DNA from: Herpetosiphon gulosus | GTDB taxonomy: Bacteria > Chloroflexota > Chloroflexia > Chloroflexales > Herpetosiphonaceae | DNA length: 64,000 nucleotides | Direction: 5' to 3' | Assembly: GCF_039545135.1 (NCBI RefSeq) | Contig: NZ_BAABRU010000010.1 | Coordinates: 186,001-250,000 of the forward strand | In this document: positions 24,277 to 33,598 of the stretch, piece after piece | Position numbering within the stretch: the first letter of the stretch is position 1 | Layout: every line of letters starts with the position of its first letter | Made by a program: the position numbers and the translations under genes | Notes under the pieces: model-generated | The model's input: the letters and a program-made list of their open reading frames with translations, nothing else | What the model was told of the DNA's origin: nothing | The model's database searches: none

Positions 24277-25356
24277 ATGCGCCAGTATCTTGACCGCTAT
24301 GTGATGCCGCTTTGGCAAACCTACAGTTCACCAGGGCAACCACTACGCCCGACAAATACGCGGGCGCTGCACACCATTTATGGCATTTGGTTGTTTGCAT
24401 TTGTGCTCAAATTGATGGGTTCGGGCTGGGATGTGGCTTGGCACTTCCGCTTTTTACGCGATGATCTAGCCCCACCGCATATGATCAATACGGTTGGCAC
24501 GATTATCGTGATTATGCTGGTGATGTTCCATACCTGGACAGGTTATGGGGTTGATCGGCTGACCTTGCGCTTGATGCAGGCGGGGATTTCGATCTTTCTG
24601 ATTGCAATTCCGCTCGACTTGATTAACCACCGTTTATTTGGTCTCGACATTACCAGTTGGAGTCCAACTCATGCCTTATTGTATCTTGGCACGGCGGTGA
24701 TGTTGTTGGGTGTGTTACGTGGCTGGTTACTGCTCACTCCCGAAAGCTCAATTAAAACAGTCTTTGGGATTGGCTTTTGGGCCTTTTTGCTCGAAGATTT
24801 CTTGTTTCCCTTAGGTCAACAAGAGTATGGTGTAATTGCAATCGAGGCTATCAACATTGGCAAGCCCTATGCTGATGCCGAATTGTTGCTCGAAGCAGGA
24901 GCTAATCCTGCTCGGCTAGCGATTCCAGTGCCAACATGGCTCTATCCACTGTGGCTGATTACCTCGTTGGTTTTGGTGCTTTTGGCTGCTCGTTTGGTTA
25001 TGCGTGGGCGCTGGACAGCAACTCTGGTAGCAGGCAGCTATTTGCTCTATCGGGTTGTCTCGTTCTACATTTTGCGTGGCATTGAGTTTCCACCATCGTT
25101 TGTCCCATTATTTATGATTGGTACAGCCTTAGCAATTGATATTGGTATCACCTATCGGGTAAATGCTTTGGTTGCTGCAATAGGAACCTTGATTATGTTC
25201 TATGCAGGGGCATTGATCAGTTACCAAATCACCCTCATGCCGGAGATTCCCCTCGAGACAATTCCCATCGCAGCAATTCTTTTATACAGCGTTTGGGCGG
25301 GCGCACTCTGGATTGAGCGCAGCCCATATGTGGAGCGCTGGCGTACCTTAGTCTAG
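24277..25356 (+). CDS. Polytopic membrane protein with duplicated WDxxWH / PPH motif
   Basis: A 359-residue integral membrane protein with about nine to ten hydrophobic helices. Residues 48-72 contain 'GSGWDVAWHF', 'RDD' and 'PPHM'; residues 112-135 contain 'DLINHRLFGLDITSW' and 'SPTHALLY'. The two blocks look like an internal repeat of a D-x3-H ... D ... PxH signature, and the His, Asp and Trp could bind a metal or haem-like group. The family is familiar from other Chloroflexota and Actinomycetota as hypothetical; I know no established function. Transcribed alone and ended by a perfect hairpin. Confidence 0.7.
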   Translation: MRQYLDRYVMPLWQTYSSPGQPLRPTNTRALHTIYGIWLFAFVLKLMGSGWDVAWHFRFLRDDLAPPHMINTVGTIIVIMLVMFHTWTGYGVDRLTLRLMQAGISIFLIAIPLDLINHRLFGLDITSWSPTHALLYLGTAVMLLGVLRGWLLLTPESSIKTVFGIGFWAFLLEDFLFPLGQQEYGVIAIEAINIGKPYADAELLLEAGANPARLAIPVPTWLYPLWLITSLVLVLLAARLVMRGRWTATLVAGSYLLYRVVSFYILRGIEFPPSFVPLFMIGTALAIDIGITYRVNALVAAIGTLIMFYAGALISYQITLMPEIPLETIPIAAILLYSVWAGALWIERSPYVERWRTLV

Positions 25357-25367
25357 GTTGATTGAAT

Positions 25368-25396
25368 AACACGGAGCAATTTACTGCTCCGTGTTG
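25368..25396. terminator. Bidirectional terminator
   Basis: Perfect 11-bp stem AACACGGAGCA/TGCTCCGTGTT with a 6-nt loop, between the membrane-protein gene and the convergent hydrolase gene; it includes the hydrolase stop codon. Confidence 0.75.
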
Positions 25397-26022
25397 TTAT
25401 TTAATGCCTGTTCGAGCCAATCGACTGTGAATTGCCCTACTTCATCTTCACGGGTTAGATAATAATGATCGGCCCATTTGAGCAAATGCCAGGTTTTTGG
25501 CTCAGTTGCTTGTTCAAACGCCGTGCGGGTTTCAATCAAATCGAAAAATTGATCGCGCTCGGCCACAATTGCCAATAACGGCCCATGTTGGCCTTGAGCA
25601 CTCTCCTGTAATCCAACAGGGTTGGGCGTAACTGCCACGGTTGCCCGAATCGTTGGGTCGTTGGCCATCACCCGTAATACCAATTGTGCTCCAAACGACC
25701 AGCCAATTAAGCAGATTTTGGCCTGCGGTGCACGTTGCCGCGCTTCGGTCAAGGCTGCTTGCAAATCGAGAGCTTCGCCTGGGCCGCCACTAAATTCGCC
25801 TTGGCTTTGGCCAACCCCGCGTGAGTTGTAGCGTAAAACCCCCCAACCACGGTCGCGCAACACTTTGAAGGTTGCAAAAATCGCCCGCTGATCCATATTC
25901 GACATTGGCGGAAAATGATGCGCCAATACAGCAACCATTTGTGTCGATTGGCTTGGAGCTAGCCATTTGCCCTCAAGTAAGGTGCTGCCATCGGCAGAAA
26001 GAAAATGAATTGATGTTTGCAT
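25381..26022 (-). CDS. Alpha/beta hydrolase
   Basis: A 213-residue serine hydrolase of the type found near dienelactone or acyl-peptidase families: nucleophile elbow 'LIGWSFGAQL', acid in 'VAERDQFFD', and His in 'WADHYYL'. An oxyanion His-His pair lies in 'VLAHHFPP'. The ATG at 26022 is 5 nt beyond the stop of the beta-propeller gene and avoids overlap; an earlier in-frame start would overlap by 32 nt. The pair may be co-transcribed. Substrate unknown. Confidence 0.82.
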   Translation of the reverse strand: MQTSIHFLSADGSTLLEGKWLAPSQSTQMVAVLAHHFPPMSNMDQRAIFATFKVLRDRGWGVLRYNSRGVGQSQGEFSGGPGEALDLQAALTEARQRAPQAKICLIGWSFGAQLVLRVMANDPTIRATVAVTPNPVGLQESAQGQHGPLLAIVAERDQFFDLIETRTAFEQATEPKTWHLLKWADHYYLTREDEVGQFTVDWLEQALNNNTEQ

Positions 26023-26026
26023 GGGA

Positions 26027-27109
26027 TTACTCAACGATCCAACGAGCTTGGGTGGCATTTTCGATCAGCACCCGAGGCTCCGAATTTTCAGCCAAATTAA
26101 CCGTCCAAATTGCCGAGGGTACGTTTGCTGAACCCACGGTTAAGCGCGTCCAGAGCAATTGTTGACTATCGGGAGTCCATTGTGGATCAACATTATCGTA
26201 GCCGCCGCCCGCCGTAATTGCCCGTGGCTCGCTACCATCAGCATTAACAACCCAAATTTCGCCACGAGGTACTTCACGGGTGCGGCGCACAAAGGCGATT
26301 TTCGTGCCATCAGGCGACCAAACTGGCGTAAAATCATCGGTATCGGTTTGGCTAGTTAAAGGCGTTTGTTGCTCAGTTGCCAGATCAAATACGATTAATT
26401 CGTTGCGAAAACCTGCTTGCGACTCCCGCAACACACTAATTACCAAGCGCTGATCATCAGGCGACCAATCAAAATCGCCGCTAAATGGAATGCGCCGCAA
26501 CACATCGCTAAAATCGAATAAGACCAATTCGTTACGCAATGGATCGGTAAAGCCTAACAAGCGCCCAGCATTCGACCAATGTGCGCCGAAGGTGACAACA
26601 TCGCCGCCTTTGACAACGGGGCTAACTTGAGTTCCATCGGGCTGCATCAACCAAAGTTTAGGCGAACCAACTCCGCCAGCACTAATTGTGCGCCGTTCAT
26701 AGACAATTACTCCATTAGCAGGCGACCAATTTGGCGTGTAGCCAGTCCAATCGGCTGAGCCAGTGCTGGTAATCACCTGATTTTGGGTCAGATCAAACAT
26801 TTCGATGCGGCTTGGTTGGGCTTCGGCTTGAGTGGCATAGGCGACTTTGCGCCCATCGGGGCTAAGGCTGTAATCGCTAACTTGCGGCACAAGTAATTGC
26901 TGCCCTTGACCATTGGCATCCGAACGCCACAATTCAGCTTGCTGGGCAGGATTGCGCAAAAACAAAATACCATTAACTTGAGCTTGATTTGAATTAGGGT
27001 TGGAAACTTGGCCTGCGCTGGGCTGTTGGCCAATCGTGACCAGCAAAATTACGATCGCTACCAAGCCTACTGATAAACTAGTTACAGTTCGACGACCTAT
27101 CTGATCCAT
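26027..27109 (-). CDS. TolB-like beta-propeller protein
   Basis: A 360-residue exported protein: an N-terminal hydrophobic helix (13-27) as uncleaved anchor or signal, then a six-bladed PD40-type propeller with repeats such as 'FTPVWSPDGTKIAFVRR' and 'DPQWTPDSQQLLWTR'. Such propellers act as protein-contact modules; no catalytic residues are expected. It precedes an alpha/beta hydrolase by 4 nt and is divergent from moaB. Confidence 0.82.
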   Translation of the reverse strand: MDQIGRRTVTSLSVGLVAIVILLVTIGQQPSAGQVSNPNSNQAQVNGILFLRNPAQQAELWRSDANGQGQQLLVPQVSDYSLSPDGRKVAYATQAEAQPSRIEMFDLTQNQVITSTGSADWTGYTPNWSPANGVIVYERRTISAGGVGSPKLWLMQPDGTQVSPVVKGGDVVTFGAHWSNAGRLLGFTDPLRNELVLFDFSDVLRRIPFSGDFDWSPDDQRLVISVLRESQAGFRNELIVFDLATEQQTPLTSQTDTDDFTPVWSPDGTKIAFVRRTREVPRGEIWVVNADGSEPRAITAGGGYDNVDPQWTPDSQQLLWTRLTVGSANVPSAIWTVNLAENSEPRVLIENATQARWIVE

Positions 27110-27210
27110 GACGACTCCTTGGGCATACTTGGCTTGATTATCACCCTATAGCCAGCTTTGAGCAAATGCGCTACGATAGGCAGAATGCCCGATTTAGTGA
27201 AGGAGGTCGT

Positions 27211-27726
27211 ATGGGCTACAATGATCATGCTGAGGCAGCGGCGCAACATCAAGCACCAGTGCGCTGCGCAATTATTACTATTAGCGATACGCGCACCAGC
27301 GAAACCGATAAGAGTGGCGCACTGACCCATGAATTATTAACTGCCGCAGGCTTTGAAGTTGTCGAATATCGAATTATTCCCGATGAACCTGATCAGGTCG
27401 CTGAGTTTGTGCAACAGTGTATTGCGCGGAGCGATTGCGACGCTGTTTTAACCAATGGCGGCACTGGGATTGCCCGCCGCGATGCCACGATTGAGGCGAT
27501 TGCCCCGTTGCTCGATAAAAAATTGCCGGGGTTTGGCGAAATTTTCCGTATGCTTTCCTACAACGAAATTGGCGCAGGAGCCATGCTTTCACGTGCGATC
27601 GCGGGTATCGCTGGCCGAACCTTGGTTTTTTGTATGCCTGGCTCGTCGGGAGCGGTGCGTTTGGCCATGCAATCGTTGATTTTGCCTGAACTAAAACACC
27701 TCGTTTGGGAAATAGCCCGCCAGTAA
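27211..27726 (+). CDS. moaB: Molybdopterin biosynthesis protein MoaB
   Basis: A 171-residue MogA/MoaB protein. The molybdopterin-binding signature is seen in 'VLTNGGTGIARRDATIEA' and 'PGFGEIFRMLSYNEIGAGAM'; the N-terminus 'CAIITISDTRTSETDKSG' is also diagnostic. It adenylates or handles molybdopterin in the cytoplasm. AAGGAGG sits 4 nt before the ATG at 27211. Its 3' two-thirds are overlapped on the other strand by the long C-terminus of the lamin-tail protein gene. No other moa genes are present here. Confidence 0.92.
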   Translation: MGYNDHAEAAAQHQAPVRCAIITISDTRTSETDKSGALTHELLTAAGFEVVEYRIIPDEPDQVAEFVQQCIARSDCDAVLTNGGTGIARRDATIEAIAPLLDKKLPGFGEIFRMLSYNEIGAGAMLSRAIAGIAGRTLVFCMPGSSGAVRLAMQSLILPELKHLVWEIARQ

Positions 27727-30700
27727 TGCCATAACCCCGAACCAGCCAACCAAGCCCAAACAAGCCAATCAGCCAAACCCAAAGTATTGGCAGGTTTGGT
27801 TGGCTGGTCGCAGGCAAGCGTTGCGGCAAGCCCAAATCGGTAACGTGACGCACTTGTAAACGCCAAACATCATCGTAGCGGCTAACAATTCCAGTGACGT
27901 TTAATTGAGTTGATGTTGGCAGTTGAGGCAAGTTTTGGCCTTGCGCCAAGCGCACTTGCAAGGTCTGAGATCCAAACTCGACTAATAAACTATCGGCGTG
28001 GCGTTGTTTATAGCGTAATGGCAATTTAACCAACTGCCCAAGATTGGCTTGTTCTAGCTTCTTCGGTCTATGAATGACTAAATTGACTTGATTGTTAATA
28101 ATTTTGAGATCATCAGCATCAGCCACAATCAGCTGTGGCTCTTGATGATAACTGCCAACTTTGGCCTGAATTTGCAGGTGCATTCCTTGACGTAATTGAG
28201 GCAAAGCGACGTTATTGCTGATAAATACCAACATTCCGGCGCTGGCATCTTGCAGATAAAACGCCCGTTGGCGGAACAAATTAAGTTCTGCACTGACTAC
28301 GCCTTCAACCACAACTTGGCTATCGATGGGTGCTTGTTGGGCTTGGCCTAAACTCATGGTTTTGGTGGGTTGGGACTGTACAGGATTATTAGCTTGCTGC
28401 GGGCTGGGTTGCGCAAAAAGTTGCCATTGTTGGTTGCTTGGATGCCGGCCCCAACTTTGATCATAATCCAATTTGGCATAGCTAACCTGATCAATTACTA
28501 CTCCATTTGGTTGGAGCAAACGCACCTCTTCGCCAGTATTGGTGAGGCTTAGTTTGCTTTGGCTGGCAAAAATCACCAGATACCCTTGGGAGGCGATGCG
28601 CATTCCAGCGGGGAAGCGCCATGGTCGCGAGCCTGCATCAGCTGTATCATCCAACTGCCAACCAGTTAAATCAACCTGAACATTATTTGGATTATACAGT
28701 TCAATCCATTCATCGCTGCTATTAGTTTCGCCATCAGCATTCCAATCGATGGCCCGGGGTGCTGGCAGAATTTCATTAATCTGCAGTGATGGATAGTTAG
28801 CTTGCAAGGCGATGGTTGGCTGAGCAGTCGGCTTGGGTTTGGCAGTTTTTGGCTTGGCAGTGGCTTTGGGTGTGCTGGTTGGTTTTACTGTACTCGTTGG
28901 TTTAGGCGTTTTGATTGCTGATATGGCGGTTGGTTGCGGCGCACGGTTGGGCTGGTTGGGCGTGGCTGGAGCATTATTTTGCCAACTCTCAGCGTCGGGA
29001 ATACGGCTCCAAGTGGTGCTTGCTAGTGGTTTGGTATAGCTCAATCGATCAACTACCCGACCATCGGCCATAGCTAGTTCGACGCTATCGCCACTATCGT
29101 TGAGCAAGCTACTTAACGTGATTGTTAAAAATTGACCTTGGCTAATCTGGGTATTCGCAGCAATTCTGATTGTTGTGCCCGAATCATCGCTAATGCTCCA
29201 ACTACTCAAATCGAGCGTTTGAGCATTGGTTGAATACAGTTCGATCCATTCATTGCCTAGCGGCGAAATTTCGTTGATCACAAGGCCTATGGGAATTGCT
29301 GCTAACTCGCGATTGCGATAATTAGGGCTGGCTCGCATGCCGTTGTGCCAATTCAAACCACCATCAGGCCAACGCCCAGCCGACAAACCTGGTAAGGCTG
29401 AGCTATAACTCCAAACTGTATATTCTTGCAAACGATAATCCAGCAAACGCACTATGTCACCGTTATCATTAAACAGATTGCTGCTGTAGATGGTGTGCCA
29501 ACTACGTGGCTCAATCAAGCTATCGTCGGCGATCCGAATTGGCGTACCTCCCGCATTGGCCTGATCATCAAGCCACCAACCACTCAAATCGATTGCAACA
29601 CTACTAGCGTTATATAACTCGACAAATTCCTCGCCAGTGTGTGGCCATGCTAAGACCTCATTGATCAGGAGTTGATGCGGTTCAAGGCTAGGGTTTTGGC
29701 GATTGCTGCTGGCTGGGGTGGCGCGTGAAGCTGCTTGCCATGGGCCAACCCCATCAGGCCAACGGCTCCAAGTGCGGTTGCTCAGACTGCTGGCGTAATC
29801 AAGGCTATCAGTGATAATGCCTTGATTGGTAATCAAATGAACGCTATCGATTTCAGCATTCAACAGCGTACCAACCGGAATCACCAAGAATGAATTGGGG
29901 CTGATGATGGTTGAATGTGGGATGGTTTGGGCTGCGCCGCCGCCCTCAAGCTGATCGTCAATTTTCCAGCCTTGCAAATCAAGCGATTCAGGGCCAAGGT
30001 TGTAGAGTTCAATCCAGTCGGTGCCAGTCAAGGGTTGGCTCATCACTTCGTTGAGCACAATTCGCGCGTGAGTGGGTACAATTGGTAAATCAGCCGGATT
30101 GCTTTGGCCTAAACTTGGCGCTCGATTCGTCGCCCACGTCCCCGTGCCATCGGGAATTCTGGCCCAAGTACGGTTGCTGATAGTTGTGTTATAGCTAAAA
30201 GCATCGATCAATTGGCCTGTTGAATCAAACAGCCGCACATCATCAGCACTATTGTTGTAAACATTGGTCATTGAAATTACCAGCCAACTTGTTGGCTGAA
30301 TAATCATTTCAAGCAGGATTGGGTTGGCTCCAGCAACGGCATCATCAAGTTGCCAACCTTGCAAATCGATCGCCTGATCTCCAGCGTTGTATAGCTCAAC
30401 CCATTCTTTGCCACTGCTTGGCGCTGCCATCAATTCGTTGATTCGAATCTGTGTTGGATTTGGCGTGGCGGTTGGGGTTTGGGTTGGCACTGAAATTGGA
30501 GTTGCTGTTTGGGTTGCTGGGGTTGGGGTTGGGCTTGGTTGATTTGTAGCTGTGCTTGTACTAGGTGGAACGGTTGTAGCCGTGTTGGTTGGAATTGAGG
30601 TTGGTGTGGTTTGGCTATTGGCGCTTGCTGGGGTTGGCGTGGTTGCTGCTTGCCATGAGCCAGTGCCATCGGGCATGCGGCTCCACGACAGGCCTTGGCT

Positions 30701-31054
30701 GGCACTGGTGTAGCTGTGCTGATCGATAATCTGGCCCGTAGGATCGAGCAAACGCACCTGATCACCACTGTTATTCAACACGTTGCTCAGTGACACAACT
30801 AACCAATCGTTTGGCGCAAGCAGCGTGGGAGTTGGCAAGATTTTGGGGCTGCTGCCACCTTCGATATCATCAACCGCCCAACCGCTTAAATCGATGATGG
30901 TTGTGGTTGGATTGTATAACTCCACAAATTCGCTGCCGCTGCTTGGAATCGCCAAAAATTCGTTGAGCACCACTTGGGTTGGGCTGGTTTGAGCCAGCAT
31001 TGGTTGTGGCCAGAGCCAACCAAGCACCATCAATAGCCAAACAAATCGCTGCAT
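27374..31054 (-). CDS. Exported multi-lamin-tail-domain protein, C-terminal extension antisense to moaB
   Basis: A 1226-residue surface protein. A signal peptide (1-21) is followed by six lamin-tail (LTD) repeats at about 25-130, 200-310, 330-440, 455-560, 590-690 and 750-860, each with 'INE...EFVELYN' and 'DLSGW..DD' cores, joined by Thr/Pro-rich linkers such as 'TPTATPNPTQ'. A 200-residue region reminiscent of an OB-fold follows, then one membrane helix 'ILWVWLIGLFGLGWLV' near 1085-1107. LTD proteins are often linked to nucleases or cell surfaces. The reading frame has no stop after the helix and runs about 117 residues antisense through moaB; the natural end may be there or the stop may have been lost. 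GAGG precedes the start. Confidence 0.8.
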   Translation of the reverse strand: MQRFVWLLMVLGWLWPQPMLAQTSPTQVVLNEFLAIPSSGSEFVELYNPTTTIIDLSGWAVDDIEGGSSPKILPTPTLLAPNDWLVVSLSNVLNNSGDQVRLLDPTGQIIDQHSYTSASQGLSWSRMPDGTGSWQAATTPTPASANSQTTPTSIPTNTATTVPPSTSTATNQPSPTPTPATQTATPISVPTQTPTATPNPTQIRINELMAAPSSGKEWVELYNAGDQAIDLQGWQLDDAVAGANPILLEMIIQPTSWLVISMTNVYNNSADDVRLFDSTGQLIDAFSYNTTISNRTWARIPDGTGTWATNRAPSLGQSNPADLPIVPTHARIVLNEVMSQPLTGTDWIELYNLGPESLDLQGWKIDDQLEGGGAAQTIPHSTIISPNSFLVIPVGTLLNAEIDSVHLITNQGIITDSLDYASSLSNRTWSRWPDGVGPWQAASRATPASSNRQNPSLEPHQLLINEVLAWPHTGEEFVELYNASSVAIDLSGWWLDDQANAGGTPIRIADDSLIEPRSWHTIYSSNLFNDNGDIVRLLDYRLQEYTVWSYSSALPGLSAGRWPDGGLNWHNGMRASPNYRNRELAAIPIGLVINEISPLGNEWIELYSTNAQTLDLSSWSISDDSGTTIRIAANTQISQGQFLTITLSSLLNDSGDSVELAMADGRVVDRLSYTKPLASTTWSRIPDAESWQNNAPATPNQPNRAPQPTAISAIKTPKPTSTVKPTSTPKATAKPKTAKPKPTAQPTIALQANYPSLQINEILPAPRAIDWNADGETNSSDEWIELYNPNNVQVDLTGWQLDDTADAGSRPWRFPAGMRIASQGYLVIFASQSKLSLTNTGEEVRLLQPNGVVIDQVSYAKLDYDQSWGRHPSNQQWQLFAQPSPQQANNPVQSQPTKTMSLGQAQQAPIDSQVVVEGVVSAELNLFRQRAFYLQDASAGMLVFISNNVALPQLRQGMHLQIQAKVGSYHQEPQLIVADADDLKIINNQVNLVIHRPKKLEQANLGQLVKLPLRYKQRHADSLLVEFGSQTLQVRLAQGQNLPQLPTSTQLNVTGIVSRYDDVWRLQVRHVTDLGLPQRLPATSQPNLPILWVWLIGLFGLGWLVRGYGITGGLFPKRGVLVQAKSTIAWPNAPLPTSQAYKKPRFGQRYPRSHVKAWLLRQFRCRKAYGKFRQTPAIFYRATGQSPQSWHRGGQSQCRHWLKQRRNRSAQYTVAQTQRPDQVHRE

Positions 31055-31264
31055 AGCCGCCTCGCAATTGGAACACCAAAAGCCAAGATTGCCCTACTTA
31101 GATACACAAGTGAGGATTTTTTGGCATGTCCAAGTGAGCAATTTCGACCCAAGTTTTGCAATGACTGGCAGCTTATAAATCTACGACTTTCGTCCGATTT
31201 GCAAAAAATGAGCAACTATGCTATACTATCAAAGTCAACGGAAACGTTGAAGATAACTCGGTGA

Positions 31265-31338
31265 TGGCGGATCGTCTAAAGGTAGGACAACAGTTTTTGG
31301 CACTGTTTATCTAGGTTCGAATCCTGGTCCGCCAGCCA
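31265..31338 (+). tRNA. tRNA-Gln (anticodon UUG), CCA encoded
   Basis: Full cloverleaf: acceptor arms TGGCGGA/TCCGCCA, anticodon stem ACAGT/ACTGT around TTTTGGC giving UUG, T-arm with GGTTCGAATCC, discriminator G and an encoded CCA. A strong terminator follows at once. Confidence 0.95.
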
Positions 31339-31340
31339 AC

Positions 31341-31370
31341 AAAACTCAGCAATTTTGCTGAGTTTTTTGT
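31341..31370 (+). terminator. Terminator of tRNA-Gln
   Basis: AACTCAGCA and TGCTGAGTT arms followed by TTTT, directly after the tRNA. Confidence 0.8.
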
Positions 31371-31397
31371 TTAACCTTGATATTTTGGCCTAACAAA

Positions 31398-31422
31398 AAA
31401 GGCTGGCGTATTGCCAGCCTTT
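31398..31422 (-). terminator. Terminator of the first MFS gene
   Basis: AAAGGCTGGC and GCCAGCCTTT arms around GTATT; the minus-strand reading is followed by TTTTGTTAGG. It lies 16 nt after the MFS stop codon. Confidence 0.7.
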
Positions 31423-31437
31423 GAAGCTTCAACATAA

Positions 31438-32655
31438 CTACATTGGTGGCTTGATGCCGCTTGAAGCCACACTGACCGGATGCTCCTCTTTGACATTGAC
31501 CCGATCAATTCCAGTCATCATCAAGCCCAAGAGGGCTAGCACCAAACAGCCAATCGTGCCAAACAGCGCTTGATCGCTATGTTTATCGCCAACCATGGCC
31601 ATAACGCCACCAGTTAACGCTGGCCCAACAAAACTGCCAAGTCCATAACAAACGGTAAACATACCGCTTGCACCGCCTAATTTGGCTGGGGGAACCCGTG
31701 CCGCCAACACTGCTAAACCAATCGGGTAGAGCGTTCCAGCGAACGCTCCTAGCAGCATCCCGAGAAATAGGGTTAGCAAAAATGGTGGGTGTAGGGTCGA
31801 GAACAAGGCTGCCGCCGAAAGCAATGATAACGAGCCAATCAGCAATGGCCGATAGCCATAGCGATCAAGCATACGCCCAATTGGCACTTGGGCCACGATG
31901 TTGGCAATCACGGTTACCGAAATCAGCGTGCCAAGCTCCCAGTTGCTGTAGTTGAGGGTTGGCAGCAATGAAACTAGCGACAACGTGCCATAGCCATAGA
32001 GGAAGGCAATCGCCAAAGGCAAAATCAACGGACGGGTGATTTTAAAGCTCACGCCGCCGCTTTCATGCTCAGTATGGGCCACATGTGGCTCTGGTACAAC
32101 CAATACCACAATTACGGTTGCCACAATCGCCGCAGCAACGGCTACCAAAAATGGATGGACAGGATTTTTGGTCCATTCATAAACTGCTGTGCCAATAATT
32201 GGGCCAGCCGCTGTACCGCTGGCAAGTGACATTCCATAAACTGCCGTGTTATGCCCACGCTGCGCAGGCGAACTAACCCTGCTAACATAGGTTTCAGCGG
32301 CAGTCCAAACGCACGACCAGCCAATCCCCTCGAAAATCCGCCACATAAAAAAGAGCGGGATATTATTTGTCCATGGCATTGCGAGCATGGCAACAGTGTA
32401 GGAAATTAAGCCAACGATCAAAAATAGTCGAATGCCAAATTTATCAATCGTGCGACCAATCGGCATGCCCGTTAGCACAAGGCTGGCGAACATCACGCTG
32501 GTACTCAAGCCCACGATAAATTCATCAGCGCCATTTTGTTCAAGCAAATGCGGAATCAACGGGTTGATGATCCCAATTCCAAGGGCAGTAACCGCAACGC
32601 AGAGATAAATTGGCCACATTGGATGACGCACATGCGTCGAAGGAACCTGCTGCAT
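31438..32655 (-). CDS. MFS transporter
   Basis: A 405-residue, 12-helix major facilitator protein in the inner membrane. The loop 2-3 motif appears as 'GMPIGRTIDKFGIRLFLIVG' and is repeated in the second half as 'QVPIGRMLDRYGYRPLLIGS', the usual internal duplication. The fifth-helix region 'GMSLASGTAAGPIIGTAV' resembles motif C of drug exporters. The ATG at 32655 has GAGGAG 5 nt upstream. It lies 8 nt downstream of the SGNH-like hydrolase gene. Export substrate not predictable. Confidence 0.85.
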   Translation of the reverse strand: MQQVPSTHVRHPMWPIYLCVAVTALGIGIINPLIPHLLEQNGADEFIVGLSTSVMFASLVLTGMPIGRTIDKFGIRLFLIVGLISYTVAMLAMPWTNNIPLFFMWRIFEGIGWSCVWTAAETYVSRVSSPAQRGHNTAVYGMSLASGTAAGPIIGTAVYEWTKNPVHPFLVAVAAAIVATVIVVLVVPEPHVAHTEHESGGVSFKITRPLILPLAIAFLYGYGTLSLVSLLPTLNYSNWELGTLISVTVIANIVAQVPIGRMLDRYGYRPLLIGSLSLLSAAALFSTLHPPFLLTLFLGMLLGAFAGTLYPIGLAVLAARVPPAKLGGASGMFTVCYGLGSFVGPALTGGVMAMVGDKHSDQALFGTIGCLVLALLGLMMTGIDRVNVKEEHPVSVASSGIKPPM

Positions 32656-32663
32656 AATACTCC

Positions 32664-33359
32664 TCACGCTATTGCCCGCAACCCAGTTGGCCAGGTTTGG
32701 GTAATTACGGAGATTTCTTCATCAACAATCGTTTGGATGCCTTGGATATTTGGGTGAATATTGGTAAACCAACGCACATCATGGCCATGAATATGATCAA
32801 GTGCTGGCCCCAATACCGGAAAATCCTCATCGACTGAGCCAAAACCACGCGCCCGTAAATCCCAGTTGCCTTGTTGGGTTTCGCGTTTCATTCGCTCGAA
32901 AATATCGACCACCGCATAACCACGCTGCTGGGCAAGTTTGGCAATCATCCGATAAACTGGCTCAAGCTTGGAGTTACGATCAAAGGCATAATGTGCTGGA
33001 TAATCGACGTAAATACCAGTCTCCAAGATAATTTTGGCTTGGGGATAATCGCGCTCGAACAAATCGCAAAGCTCGATCAATTTGGCTTCAAATGGCCCAA
33101 TCCCATAGCGTTTACGATCATTCACGCCATACCGCACAATAATCAGATCGATTTCGGGATAGCGAGCCATCGTGCGATCATAGCGTTTGAGAAAATCCTC
33201 GGTTGCTTCACCATCTAAGCCTTCATTATGGACAAGCGTTTCGTCGGCAAAGACGCTACGCAAACGGGTTTGCAGCAAGGCATCGCCACGCTGATGCGGC
33301 AATGCATACGAACAAGCAACCGTACAATCACCAACTTGCAAAACCAACGGGCCAGCCAT
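32664..33359 (-). CDS. SGNH/GDSL-like hydrolase with Cys at the nucleophile position
   Basis: A 231-residue flavodoxin-like SGNH protein. Block I reads 'QVGDCTVACSY' instead of GDS, so the catalytic Ser is Cys. Block III 'RYGVNDRKR' keeps the Asn. Block V has 'TNIHPNIQG', where the usual D-x-x-H becomes T-N-I-H, keeping His but not Asp. I place the start at the ATG with GGAGG 6 nt upstream; an earlier frame extension of 15 residues lacks this. Members hydrolyse esters of lipids or sugars. The altered active site leaves activity uncertain. It precedes an MFS gene by 8 nt, suggesting a joint operon. Confidence 0.75.
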   Translation of the reverse strand: MAGPLVLQVGDCTVACSYALPHQRGDALLQTRLRSVFADETLVHNEGLDGEATEDFLKRYDRTMARYPEIDLIIVRYGVNDRKRYGIGPFEAKLIELCDLFERDYPQAKIILETGIYVDYPAHYAFDRNSKLEPVYRMIAKLAQQRGYAVVDIFERMKRETQQGNWDLRARGFGSVDEDFPVLGPALDHIHGHDVRWFTNIHPNIQGIQTIVDEEISVITQTWPTGLRAIA

Positions 33360-33534
33360 CCAGAACCTCCGCCGAAACGTTGATATTTGCGGCATCCACA
33401 GCAAACATCACATACGGCAGTATAGCGGTCTCGTCTACTTTTGACAACTTTTAGCATGACATAAAACGAGTTTTTGGATTACGACAGTTCGTTTCAAATC
33501 CTAAACTCATCAAACGCTCATTCTGGTAGCGATC

Positions 33535-33569
33535 AAAAAAGCGTCCTGTCATACGACGACAGAACGCTT
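33535..33569 (-). terminator. Terminator of the GlsB/YeaQ-like gene
   Basis: On the minus strand, AAGCGTTCTGTC pairs with GACAGGACGCTT (one mismatch), then TTTTTT. It is 30 nt after the stop codon. Confidence 0.75.
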
Positions 33570-33598
33570 GAAGTTTGTTTTAGTTTAAGCGGGTTTTT

